Notes under the pieces: generated by a model
What the model saw: the letters and a program-made list of their open reading frames with translations, nothing else
What the model was told of the DNA's origin: nothing
Database searches by the model: none
Position numbers and translations under genes: made by a program
Source of the DNA: Streptomyces sp. GS7
GTDB lineage: Bacteria > Actinomycetota > Actinomycetes > Streptomycetales > Streptomycetaceae
Assembly: GCF_009834125.1 (NCBI RefSeq)
Contig: NZ_CP047146.1
Span: forward strand, 5,511,501 to 5,575,500
Length of the DNA stretch: 64,000 nt
Direction of reading: 5' to 3'
Shown here: piece after piece, positions 25,125 to 33,050 of the stretch
Numbering within the stretch: position 1 is the first letter of the stretch
Layout: every line of letters begins with the position of its first letter

Positions 25125-26966
25125 TCAGGACGCGCCCTGCTCCTTGCGGCGCCGGAGGGCGAAGACCGTTCCGGTCGCGCCTGCCGCGAGCACCGCCGCC
25201 GCGATGCCGACGGGCACGACGGGGAAGCCGGACGCGTCACTGGCCGAGGCGGTGTCCTGCATCGCGGGGCCCGGGTCGATGGAGGTGTTCACGGGCGCCA
25301 CGGGGCGGATCGGGCCGACCGACTTGACCGAGCCGTCGGCGTTGAGCAGCACCTGCTTGTTGTTGGGGTGCCGGAAGTCGAACATGCCGTTCAGCGAGCC
25401 GGCGCGGGCGTCGAACGAGGCGTCGCCGATGCGGCCGGTGTGCCAGTTGTCCTCGATGAACCTGATGATCGAGGTCTGCTCGGTGGCGGTGTGGTCGATC
25501 TTGTTGGTCCTGCTGTAGGGCGAGATCACCAGCAGCGGCTGGCGGGCGCCGGGGCCGCAGCGGTCCGCGTAGCCGCCCGCGGCGGCGGGGCCGGACTGGC
25601 AGGCCGGGCCGTCGGTGGCCTTGCCGTTGGAGCCGGTGGAGGTGTCCTTGGAGCCGTTGCGGGGCTTGGCGTAGACGTGGTCGTACCAGCCGTCGGAGTC
25701 GTCGTAGGCGACGACCACGGCGGTGTCCTTCCACTGCGGCGACTGCTCGATGCGGTTGATCTGGTTGACGAGGAAGTGCTGCTCGTCAACCGGGTCGGAG
25801 TAGCCCGCGTGACCGTCCTGGTAGGCGCCGGCCTTGAGGAAGCTGACGGCCGGCAGCTTGCCCGCGCGCAGCGCCGCGTCGAAGTCGCTCAGGTCGTAGT
25901 TGTGGTTGGCCTGACCGGCGTGGCCGATCTCGTCGACGCTCTTCGGCGGCAGGTGGTGCGGGTTGGAGGTCGACTTGTAGTACTGGAACGGCGCGTGGTG
26001 CGGGCTGTAGTCGACGACCGGCGCGCCCCCGACGTTGGCGTGGTGGGTGTCGCACTTGGCGTAGTGGCCCTGCTGACCGTCCCACGCGGTGCTCGGCCGG
26101 AAGCCGCCCTGGAACCAACCCCAGCTGACCTTACGGGAGTTGAGGATGTCGCCGATGTTGCGGCCCTGCATCGCGGCGAGCGCGTTCTTGCCGGTGTGGT
26201 CCTTGCCGGAGCAGTCGTCGTAGGCCGGGTCCGGGTCGTTGACCATCGTGCCGACGCCCTTGGCGTCGGGCGACTGGACCGCTTCCTTGTCGGGCTTGGC
26301 GGTCTGCTTGGGGTTCTCGGTGCCGGAGGCCGGGTCCGTGGAGATGATTCCATGGGTCTGGCCGGAGACGAGGTTGATGGCACCGGGGCTTGACGGACCG
26401 TAGACCGACCCGAAGGAGCGGTCGTTGAGGGCGTAGTGCTGGGCGTAGTTCCACAGGCCGGTGACGGTGTTGCCGTCGTAGTAGTCCATCACCAGTCCGG
26501 GCTCGCCGAAGAGGCCGCCGGAGCACTTGCCCGAGTCGGTGTTCTGGACGAACTTGTCGGCCTTGCCGCCGTTGTACGCGTACTGCTCGGGCCCGTAGTC
26601 GTGGTTCTGGTCGCAGGTCATGGCCTGCTTCGGGGTGAGCCGCTTGGGGGCGTACTGGTTGGGGTTGTGCTTGAGCAACCCGGCGGTGCGCAGGTTGTCG
26701 ATGTCCCGGGGGGTCGTGGGGGACGGGGTGAACTTGGTCCCGTCGGTGTTCGCGGCCTGCGGGTAGGTCGCGAAGTAGTGGTCGAACGAGATGTTCTCGT
26801 CGAAGAGGACCACCACGTGCTTGATCGGGGTGGCGGTTCCGGTGGAGCCGCCGTGCGGCTGACCGGCGGCCAGGACAGGGGCTCCCCCGCCCGCGGCGGC
26901 GAGGGCCACGGCGCCCGTGAGGGCTCCCAGGGTCCGTATCGCTGCTCTTCTTCCCCTACTGGTCAT
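25125..26966 (-). CDS. Exported phospholipase C / alkaline phosphatase family phosphoesterase
   Basis: 613 aa. Signal sequence (RRAAIRTLGALTGAVALAAAGGG) then the metal-dependent phosphoesterase fold with IKHVVVLFDENISFDHYFATYP (canonical ENRSFDHYFG), FGSVYGPSSPGAINLVSGQTHG, VVVAYDDSDGWYDHV and PLLVISPYSRTNKIDH. A C-terminal membrane helix followed by RRRKEQGAS anchors it to the cell surface. ATG 26966 has GGAGGA 10 nt upstream. Such enzymes cleave phospholipid head groups or other phosphate esters for phosphate scavenging. The upstream region carries TTGACC direct repeats spaced 11 bp that resemble a PHO box. Confidence 0.88.
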   Translation of the reverse strand: MTSRGRRAAIRTLGALTGAVALAAAGGGAPVLAAGQPHGGSTGTATPIKHVVVLFDENISFDHYFATYPQAANTDGTKFTPSPTTPRDIDNLRTAGLLKHNPNQYAPKRLTPKQAMTCDQNHDYGPEQYAYNGGKADKFVQNTDSGKCSGGLFGEPGLVMDYYDGNTVTGLWNYAQHYALNDRSFGSVYGPSSPGAINLVSGQTHGIISTDPASGTENPKQTAKPDKEAVQSPDAKGVGTMVNDPDPAYDDCSGKDHTGKNALAAMQGRNIGDILNSRKVSWGWFQGGFRPSTAWDGQQGHYAKCDTHHANVGGAPVVDYSPHHAPFQYYKSTSNPHHLPPKSVDEIGHAGQANHNYDLSDFDAALRAGKLPAVSFLKAGAYQDGHAGYSDPVDEQHFLVNQINRIEQSPQWKDTAVVVAYDDSDGWYDHVYAKPRNGSKDTSTGSNGKATDGPACQSGPAAAGGYADRCGPGARQPLLVISPYSRTNKIDHTATEQTSIIRFIEDNWHTGRIGDASFDARAGSLNGMFDFRHPNNKQVLLNADGSVKSVGPIRPVAPVNTSIDPGPAMQDTASASDASGFPVVPVGIAAAVLAAGATGTVFALRRRKEQGAS

Positions 26967-27092
26967 GCTGGTTCTTCCTCCGGGCGGATCGAGTGGGTCC
27001 GTACGTCCGGATGCTCTGCGGGACGGACGGCGACGCGGCAGAGCCATGATGGCGCGAGAGTGAACACCGGGTCAGGTATCCCAGGCCAAACC

Positions 27093-27109
27093 TTGACCCG
27101 CTGTTGACC
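27093..27109. promoter_or_regulatory. Possible PHO box (11-bp-spaced TTGACC direct repeats)
   Basis: TTGACC occurs at 27093-27098 and 27104-27109, exactly 11 bp apart. Streptomyces PhoP binds 11-bp direct repeats resembling GTTCACC. A third weaker unit, GTTCAC on the opposite strand, lies near 27060-27066. The sites lie about 130 bp upstream of the phosphoesterase gene, a typical PhoP target. The match is imperfect (G for C at one position), so this is tentative. Confidence 0.35.
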
Positions 27110-27210
27110 TTTGGGGCCACCGAGCGGCTCGTATCCAGTACTACGCGAGCGGGGCCCGGTCTGCCACGTGGAGTACGCCGCGGGCCCGGCCGCGGTCCAC
27201 CGGACGGGCC

Positions 27211-28464
27211 CTACGCCCCGAGGAGCGCCCGGCCGTACCAGTCGGCGGTGTCGCGGACGCCCGGCAGCGCGAAGAAGTAGCCGCCGCCGAACGGCTTTAT
27301 GTAGTCCGTCAGCGGCTCGCCGGCCAGTCGGTGCTGGATCGTCTCGAACTGGCGGGCCAGGTCCTGCTGGTAGCAGCAGAAGAGCAGGCCCATGTCGAGG
27401 TTGCCGTTGCCGTCCATCCCGCGGTCGTAGTTGTGGGCGCGGCGCAGGATGCGCTGGTCGGCGGTGGCGGCGGTGCGCGGGTTGGCCACCCGGATGTGGC
27501 TGTCCAGGGGGATGACGTCGCCCTTGGGGTCGCCGGGGTAGTTCGGCGTGTCGTGCTCGTGGTCGCCGTCGAGGGGGGCGCCCGTCTCGCGGGCGCGGCC
27601 GAACATCCGCTCCTGTTCGGTCAGCGAGACCCGGTCCCAGAACTCGACCAGCATCCGAATCAGACGGACGACCTGGTAGCTGCCGCCGGCCGTCCAGTCG
27701 GGCTCGCCCTGGCCCTTGCCGACCCACACCAGGCGGTCCATCTCGCGGGCCGATCCGGTGTCCGGGTTGGCGGTGCCGTCCTTGAAGCCGAGGAGGTTGC
27801 GGGGTGTGCCGGTCGGACGGGGCGGGTTGGCGAAGCCGTCCAGGCGCCAGCGGACCTGCATCCCGCCGCGGGTGTGCCGGGCGATGTCGCGCAGCGCGTG
27901 CAGCACGGTGTCGGTGTCGTCCGCGCAGAGCTGGAGGCTGAGGTCGCCGTGGCACCAGTCGGCCTGGAGGTCGTCGTCGGGGAAGGCGGGCATCGTGGCC
28001 AGATGGCGGGGCGCATGGCCGTGCAGCCCGAAGCGGTCGTCGAAGAGCGAGGCGCCGACGCCGACGGTGACGCCGAGCGCGCCGGAGGGCAGCCGGGGGC
28101 CGAGGATGCCGGAGTCGGCGGGCGGGCCGGTGATGCCGACAGGCGCAGGGATACCGCCGCCGGTCAGGAAGCGGGCCCGTTCGGTGACGGTCCGCAGCAG
28201 GTCGGCGAGCCCCTGGCGGTCGGCGGCGGTGACGTCGAAGGCGAGGAACGTGGTGACCCGGCGCGGCGGGGTGAGAATGGCGGCCTGGTGCGCGCCGTGG
28301 AAGGGGGTGGCGGAACCGGTCGACAACTCCGGCCCTGGAAGCGGGAGTTGCCCGCCGGTCTGCTGCGAGCCGGGGGCGGCGGCGCCGGCCGCGAGTCCGG
28401 CGCCCGCGAGCGCCGCGCCGCGCAGGAACCCCCGTCGGCGGAACCCGCTCAGGTCACCACTCAC
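27211..28464 (-). CDS. efeB: Dyp-type heme peroxidase EfeB, second copy
   Basis: 417 aa Tat substrate ([15 protein letters not shown] at residues 9-23). It is strongly similar throughout to the copy at 7682-8950: [43 protein letters not shown] and [28 protein letters not shown] 28464 is the only start that keeps the twin-arginine region and the frame; the SD is weak. It lies 54 bp downstream of efeO copy 2 and is presumably co-transcribed. It would act on iron or heme at the outer face of the membrane. Confidence 0.9.
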   Translation of the reverse strand: MSGDLSGFRRRGFLRGAALAGAGLAAGAAAPGSQQTGGQLPLPGPELSTGSATPFHGAHQAAILTPPRRVTTFLAFDVTAADRQGLADLLRTVTERARFLTGGGIPAPVGITGPPADSGILGPRLPSGALGVTVGVGASLFDDRFGLHGHAPRHLATMPAFPDDDLQADWCHGDLSLQLCADDTDTVLHALRDIARHTRGGMQVRWRLDGFANPPRPTGTPRNLLGFKDGTANPDTGSAREMDRLVWVGKGQGEPDWTAGGSYQVVRLIRMLVEFWDRVSLTEQERMFGRARETGAPLDGDHEHDTPNYPGDPKGDVIPLDSHIRVANPRTAATADQRILRRAHNYDRGMDGNGNLDMGLLFCCYQQDLARQFETIQHRLAGEPLTDYIKPFGGGYFFALPGVRDTADWYGRALLGA

Positions 28465-28518
28465 CGGTACCCACCGTTCATCTCTCCTCCTGCCCCGTTC
28501 TCCACCTGTGCCACTGCC

Positions 28519-29733
28519 TCAGACGGTCCTGCGCGGATCGCACAGGGTGGCCACCGACGCCAGCCGCTCCACCAGGTCCCCCAGCACCGCGTTGGCCTGT
28601 TCCCGGCGGCCGCGGTCCAGCTCGCCGAGCGGCGTCCACCGGCCGTCCGCGCGGAAGCCGTCCAGCAGCCGCTGGGTACGGTCCAACTGCTGGTCCAGTT
28701 GCGGGAGTTCGGGGAACCGGGTGGTGAGCAGGGGGCGCAGCCGGGCGAGTACCGCACGGGTGCCGTCGAGGTTGGCGCGGGCGGTGGCGAGGTTGCTGCC
28801 GCTGCCGTAGTCGGTGCGGCCGGTCAGCTCGAACTGCACCGTGTTCTCCAGGATCTCGTGCGCCCGCAGGCCGAGTGCCGCCGGATCCATCCGGGCCTGG
28901 GCCCAGTCGTCCCGCAGGGCGGTGACCGCGTCTGCGAGCGCGCCGGCCGGGGCGCGCAGGGCATCGGCGGACTCGCCGTGCCACAGGCCGTACTCGACGC
29001 GGTGGAAGCCGGTGAATTCCGGGTCGCGCACACCGCCCGCCAGGCCCGCGGTGGTCCCGTTGATCTTCTTGTCCGCGTCGCCGAACGCCCCGTAGGCCGC
29101 GCCCAGCCGCTCGTAGGTGAGGTGGGCGGGCAGCCAGGCGTCGCGGGCCGCCGCCAGGTCGCCGCGGGTGACGGCGTCGCGGAGGGCGCCGGTCTGCCGG
29201 ACGAGGTCGTCCAGTCCGCCGCCGACCCACTTCTGGTAGTCGATCGACGGGTCGATGAGGTCGTGCTGGGTGATCGGGGCGGCGGCCGGTCCGCCGCGCC
29301 CGCCGCCGGTGATCCGCACGGTGGGCCCGGTGACGGCGTCGGCGTCGTCCGGCAGGCACATGAAGGCGTACGAGCCCTGGCCGAGCCGGACCCGCAGCTG
29401 GCGGGTGGTCCCGGGGCCGATGCCCTCCACCTCGCCGTAGACGGCCCCGGTGCCGACGGCCTTGAGGTAGACCTCGGCCGCGTTGCTGGAGGTGTTGTGG
29501 AGGTCGAAGACCTGGGTTCCGGGGCGGGGGTGCCGCCAGCCGTGGCCGCAGCCGCTCGGGGAGATCTCGATGCTGGTGTGCACCAGCCCGTCGGCGGCGG
29601 TCTGCGCCCCCTCCTCGGCGGCGTCCGGGCCGCTGGTCAGCACCAGCGTGGCCACCACGCCGCCCGCGAGCAGTACGCTTCCGGCACCCCAGATACGAGG
29701 CGACCGCAGCCGGGCAGGGCTGGGTCGTGGCAC
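28519..29733 (-). CDS. efeO: EfeO-type iron-binding protein (cupredoxin + imelysin), second copy
   Basis: 404 aa. GTG 29733 is chosen over the upstream GTG 29781 because GGAGG sits 6 nt before it. A membrane/signal-anchor segment (IWGAGSVLLAGGVVATLVL) is followed by a cupredoxin-like domain (GCGHGWRHPRPGTQVFDLHN...YAFMCLP) and an imelysin/M75 domain with HRVEYGLWHGESADAL and HEILENTVQFELTG. It is the free-standing equivalent of the EfeO half of the 9058-11232 fusion. No efeU gene accompanies it and no iron box is evident upstream, so it must either use the fused permease or serve another role. Confidence 0.88.
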   Translation of the reverse strand: MPRPSPARLRSPRIWGAGSVLLAGGVVATLVLTSGPDAAEEGAQTAADGLVHTSIEISPSGCGHGWRHPRPGTQVFDLHNTSSNAAEVYLKAVGTGAVYGEVEGIGPGTTRQLRVRLGQGSYAFMCLPDDADAVTGPTVRITGGGRGGPAAAPITQHDLIDPSIDYQKWVGGGLDDLVRQTGALRDAVTRGDLAAARDAWLPAHLTYERLGAAYGAFGDADKKINGTTAGLAGGVRDPEFTGFHRVEYGLWHGESADALRAPAGALADAVTALRDDWAQARMDPAALGLRAHEILENTVQFELTGRTDYGSGSNLATARANLDGTRAVLARLRPLLTTRFPELPQLDQQLDRTQRLLDGFRADGRWTPLGELDRGRREQANAVLGDLVERLASVATLCDPRRTV

Positions 29734-29944
29734 TCCGGTCCTCCTGGGTCGTGCGAGGGAAGGGATCTTGTCTCGCCGCACATGCTAGGCAGGCGCAACG
29801 CCTCCGAACATCCTTCCGCCCCCTTAGATGCGAAGAGTTTCCCCGGGGTTCATCGGTCGGTTGATCGATCATTCGGCCGACCCGGCCCCACTCCCCGGAG
29901 CGCATGCACCTTCGCTCCCCAGGGGGTGCGCAGACCCCACCCGG

Positions 29945-29970
29945 GATCGTCTACAGTCCTGTAGACGATC
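29945..29970. promoter_or_regulatory. 26-bp BlaI/CopY-like palindrome upstream of membrane protein gene
   Basis: GATCGTCTACAG (29945-29956), TC, then its exact complement (29959-29970). The core CTACAG-N2-CTGTAG contains the TACA-N4-TGTA pattern bound by BlaI/MecI/CopY-type winged-helix repressors. It is 41 bp upstream of the ATG at 30011. An equivalent core occurs at 54334-54349. Confidence 0.6.
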
Positions 29971-30010
29971 GCGGATCGCGAAACGGCGCACCGCGCCGGA
30001 AGGGCGGAAC

Positions 30011-30847
30011 ATGACGATGGGGCAGCCGAGCGGCACGACGGTGGCGGCGCCGGCGGGACAGGAACGGCACCACGGAGCCGCGGGACACGGGGCGGGCTGG
30101 AGCAAGGTACCCGAAGTCACGGCACTGTTCTGGGTGGTGAAGATCCTCACCACCGGCATGGGCGAGACCGCCTCGGACTACCTGGGCCGGACGCTCGGTC
30201 CGATACCTGCCGGTGCGCTCGGATTCACCGCTTTCGCCCTGATGCTGGCCGTGCAGTTCCGGACCCGGCGCTACCGGGCCGGGATCTACTGGTCCGCGAT
30301 CGTCATGGTCAGCGTCTTCGGCACCATGGCCGCCGACGTCGTCCATGTCATCGCCGGCGTCCCCTACGCGGTCTCCACCGTCGCCTTCTCGGCCGCACTG
30401 GCCGTCATCCTGTTCGCCTGGTACCGCTCCGAGGGCACGCTGTCCATCCACAGCATCCGCACCCGCCGCCGCGAGACGTTCTACTGGGCGACCGTGCTCG
30501 CCACCTTCGCGCTGGGCACCGCGGTCGGCGACCTGCTGGCCGGCACCCTGAAACTGGGGTACCTCCCCGCCGGCATCGTCTTCGGCGTGCTCATCCTCGT
30601 GCCCGCGCTGTCCGGCCGCTTCCTCGGGCTGAACGCGGTCGCCGCCTTCTGGGGCGCGTACATCCTGACCCGCCCGCTCGGCGCCTCCTTCGCCGACTGG
30701 ATGGGCGTCTCGGCCCAGCGCGGCGGCCTCGACTGGGGCACCGGTCCGGTCACGCTGGCGCTCACGGCGCCCATCGTGGTGCTCGTCGGCTACCTGGCGA
30801 TCAGCCGCACGGACACGCCCAAGGACGCACTCCCGGACGCCGGCTGA
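30011..30847 (+). CDS. COG4705-type polytopic membrane protein
   Basis: 278 aa with about eight membrane helices arranged as a duplicated unit: FWVVKILTTGMGETASDYLGRTLG in the first half and YWATVLATFALGTAVGDLLAGTL in the second. The repeated E/V-T/G-A-S/V-D-x-L motif puts an acidic pair in the membrane. Such proteins are annotated only as membrane-anchored or inner-membrane proteins. The N-terminus (1-35) is a Gly/Ala/His-rich cytoplasmic tail. SD GGAAGGGCGG precedes the ATG. It sits directly behind the large palindrome at 29945, so tight repression is expected. Transport substrate unknown. Confidence 0.75.
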   Translation: MTMGQPSGTTVAAPAGQERHHGAAGHGAGWSKVPEVTALFWVVKILTTGMGETASDYLGRTLGPIPAGALGFTAFALMLAVQFRTRRYRAGIYWSAIVMVSVFGTMAADVVHVIAGVPYAVSTVAFSAALAVILFAWYRSEGTLSIHSIRTRRRETFYWATVLATFALGTAVGDLLAGTLKLGYLPAGIVFGVLILVPALSGRFLGLNAVAAFWGAYILTRPLGASFADWMGVSAQRGGLDWGTGPVTLALTAPIVVLVGYLAISRTDTPKDALPDAG

Positions 30848-30892
30848 CCGGGGCTCGTCCGGAAAGCCGGGGCCTGCCCGGAAAGACACCGC

Positions 30893-31678
30893 CTAGCGGA
30901 TCGCCACCAGTACGTAGCTGTCGCCGAACTGCCAGACCGGCAGGACGTGCGCGAAGCCGGCCTGGAGGAGCAGGGCGGTGTGGCCGGAGACGGACAGGCC
31001 GTTACCGGCACCGTGGCCGTCACCGGCGCCTTGGCCGCCGCCGGGGGCGCACTGCCGGCGACGGCGTTCGGCGAGCGGTTCGGCCAGCTCCGGCTCGTCC
31101 GACACCGCCGTCCACCAGGCATCCCAGTCCTCGTCGGCGTACGCCTGCTGCCGATCGGCGCGGCGGTGCCCCACATGGGCGGCGAGCGCGGCGGCGACGG
31201 GGTCGCGCTGCGGCAGGTGGTCGCCGTTGATCAGCGCGCCGCCGGGCCGCAGCAGGGCGGCGAGCTGGGCGTAGGTGCACCGGAGGGTGGCCTCGGGGAG
31301 GTAGTGCAACGCGGTGGTGGACACCGCGGCGTCCAGCGCGCGGCCCAGCGCCAGGGCCTCGGTCCAGCCGTCCTCGCCGATGACGGTGTCCACGTAGCGC
31401 GCCGCGGCGGAGTGGTGGGTGCGGGCCAGTTCCAGCAGCAGCGGGTCCATGTCGACCGCCACCACCTCCGCACGGGGCAGCCGTTCGGCGAGCCGGGCGG
31501 CGAGCGATCCGGGTCCGCAGCCCAAGTCGACGACCAGTGGGCGATTCTGACCCTGCGTCACATGCTCGACCACATCGGCGATGACCGTGAACCGCTCCTC
31601 GCGGTCGATGGCATAGCGCCGCTGCTGGCGCTCCCAGCGCTCCACCCACAGTTCCGCCGCCGCCATGCTCAGCCCCAT
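30893..31678 (-). CDS. SAM-dependent class I methyltransferase
   Basis: 261 aa. Rossmann-type SAM fold with motif I VVDLGCGPGSLAARL, the acidic Asp of motif II in VVAVDMDPLLLELA, and ALLRPGGALINGDHL. A Gly/Asp/His-rich insertion (about 212-227) interrupts the C-terminal part before LLQAGFAHVLPVWQFGDSYVLVAI. The acceptor is unknown; the small size and fold fit small-molecule methyltransferases. It is convergent with the membrane protein at 30011. ATG 31678 is used; ATG 31666 is also possible. Confidence 0.85.
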   Translation of the reverse strand: MGLSMAAAELWVERWERQQRRYAIDREERFTVIADVVEHVTQGQNRPLVVDLGCGPGSLAARLAERLPRAEVVAVDMDPLLLELARTHHSAAARYVDTVIGEDGWTEALALGRALDAAVSTTALHYLPEATLRCTYAQLAALLRPGGALINGDHLPQRDPVAAALAAHVGHRRADRQQAYADEDWDAWWTAVSDEPELAEPLAERRRRQCAPGGGQGAGDGHGAGNGLSVSGHTALLLQAGFAHVLPVWQFGDSYVLVAIR

Positions 31679-31738
31679 CTGGTCGCGCCACCTCTGCCGT
31701 TCACACCCGCGATAACCGGTCCACCACGAGGCTACAGG

Positions 31739-31753
31739 TGGAAACGGTTTCCA
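31739..31753. promoter_or_regulatory. LacI-type palindrome TGGAAAC-G-GTTTCCA
   Basis: A perfect 7-bp inverted repeat around a central G, of the form recognised by LacI/GalR family proteins (GAAAC...GTTTC). It lies 61 bp upstream of the methyltransferase start and 75 bp beyond the end of the PLP operon. The likely target is the methyltransferase promoter. Confidence 0.45.
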
Positions 31754-31781
31754 TTAGCCATAAGGGTCGCCATTCACTCCC

Positions 31782-31814
31782 GAGTGGCAGCCACCCCGGA
31801 GTGGCAGCCACCCC
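31782..31814. repeat. Tandem 16/17-bp repeat containing GTGGC-A-GCCAC
   Basis: GAGTGGCAGCCACCCC is present at 31782-31797 and again at 31799-31814. Each copy contains the small palindrome GTGGC-A-GCCAC. It lies immediately after the stop of the PLP operon's last gene (31828) and may act as a tandem hairpin terminator or operator pair. Confidence 0.6.
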
Positions 31815-31827
31815 CGAGGAGCGGCCC

Positions 31828-33045
31828 TCACACCAGGGAGGCGAGGACGGCGAGCAACCGGTCGATTTCCTCCGGGGTGTTGTAGACATGCAGGCTCACC
31901 CGCACCGAACTCGACCGCTCCCCCGCCCTCCCCTGGCAGTGCCCGTCCGTCCGCACCATGAAGCCGTGGCTGAAGAGGATGAAGCCCAGGTCGCGGGCGC
32001 TGATGTCGCGGTGCCGGAAGGTGACGATGCCGCAGCGCTGCTGAACCGGCGAGTCGAGCGCCAGACTGCGCTGGCAGCCGAGGATCTCGTACGCGTCCAG
32101 CCGCCGCAGCCCGTCGGACAGCCGTGCCGCGAGGGCGACCGTCCAGCGCGCGATCCGGTCGGTGCCCGCGGCGTCCAGCCAGTCGAGCGCCGCCGAAAGG
32201 CTCGCTACGCCGGTCGTGTTGGGGCTGCCGCGCCAACCGCCGGGGACGAACTCCGGACCGCGGGCCTGCCGGGCCCACAGGGCGCCGGAGCCGGGCAGCG
32301 CCAGGGCCTTGTGCCCGGAGAACACCACGAAGTCCACGTCGAGTTCGGCGACCGAGACCGGCAGATGGCCGATGCTCTGCGCGGCGTCGAGGCAGATCGG
32401 CACGTCCGGCCCCACCACCCGCCGGATCAGGTGCACGTTCATGTTCCCGCCGTAGACATGGTGCACGTGCGTGGCGGCGACGAACCGGGTGCGCGGCCCG
32501 GTCGACTCGGCCAGCGCCGCCGGGTCGTAGTCGCCCGACGACGTCTGGTAGGGCATCTCCCGCACCCGGATCCGCACGCCCTGCCGGGCCAGCCGGTCCC
32601 GGGCCTCCAGCCACGGCGAGAGATTGGCCTCGTGGTCGGCGAACGGAACGACGATCTCGTCCCCGTCACGGAGCAGTTCGGGCAGCCAGTCCTGGGCGAG
32701 GACCCGCAGCCCTTCGGTCGTCCCGCCGGTGAAGTGGACCGCGGAGCGGGCCGGGTCCGGGTCGCCGAGAAAGGTCTTGATCCGGTCGCGGGTACCGGCC
32801 ACCAGCGCCGTGGTGGCATTGGCCCACGGGTAGGAACCGCGGCCCGCGTTGGCGTTGGCGGTGGTCAACTGGGCCTGGACCGCGTCCAGTACGGCCTGCG
32901 GCTTCTGGGACGTGGCCGCGCTGTCCAGGTACGCCAGCTCCGGATTGCCGGTGATGATCGGGAACTGGGCGCGCAGCGCGCGCTGCCACGGGCCGAGCTC
33001 CGCGAACAGCGCCGCACTGCGGTCACGCGCCGCGATGGGGGCCAT
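31828..33045 (-). CDS. Aminotransferase class V, cysteine-desulfurase-like
   Basis: 405 aa PLP enzyme of the SufS/CsdA fold. AYLDSAATSQKPQAVLDAV, HFTGGTTEGLRVLA, ATHVHHVYGG, the PLP-Lys in VVFSGHKALALPGSG and a late Cys in TDGHCQGR (where SufS has its persulfide cysteine) are visible. ATG 33045 has GGGAG 8 nt upstream; GTG 33054 overlaps the previous stop (GTGA). It is the third gene of a coupled PLP-enzyme operon whose second member ends in a rhodanese domain, so persulfide transfer between them is a natural hypothesis. No Suf/Isc scaffold genes are nearby, which argues against a housekeeping role. Confidence 0.85.
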   Translation of the reverse strand: MAPIAARDRSAALFAELGPWQRALRAQFPIITGNPELAYLDSAATSQKPQAVLDAVQAQLTTANANAGRGSYPWANATTALVAGTRDRIKTFLGDPDPARSAVHFTGGTTEGLRVLAQDWLPELLRDGDEIVVPFADHEANLSPWLEARDRLARQGVRIRVREMPYQTSSGDYDPAALAESTGPRTRFVAATHVHHVYGGNMNVHLIRRVVGPDVPICLDAAQSIGHLPVSVAELDVDFVVFSGHKALALPGSGALWARQARGPEFVPGGWRGSPNTTGVASLSAALDWLDAAGTDRIARWTVALAARLSDGLRRLDAYEILGCQRSLALDSPVQQRCGIVTFRHRDISARDLGFILFSHGFMVRTDGHCQGRAGERSSSVRVSLHVYNTPEEIDRLLAVLASLV

Positions 33046-33050
33046 ACCGG

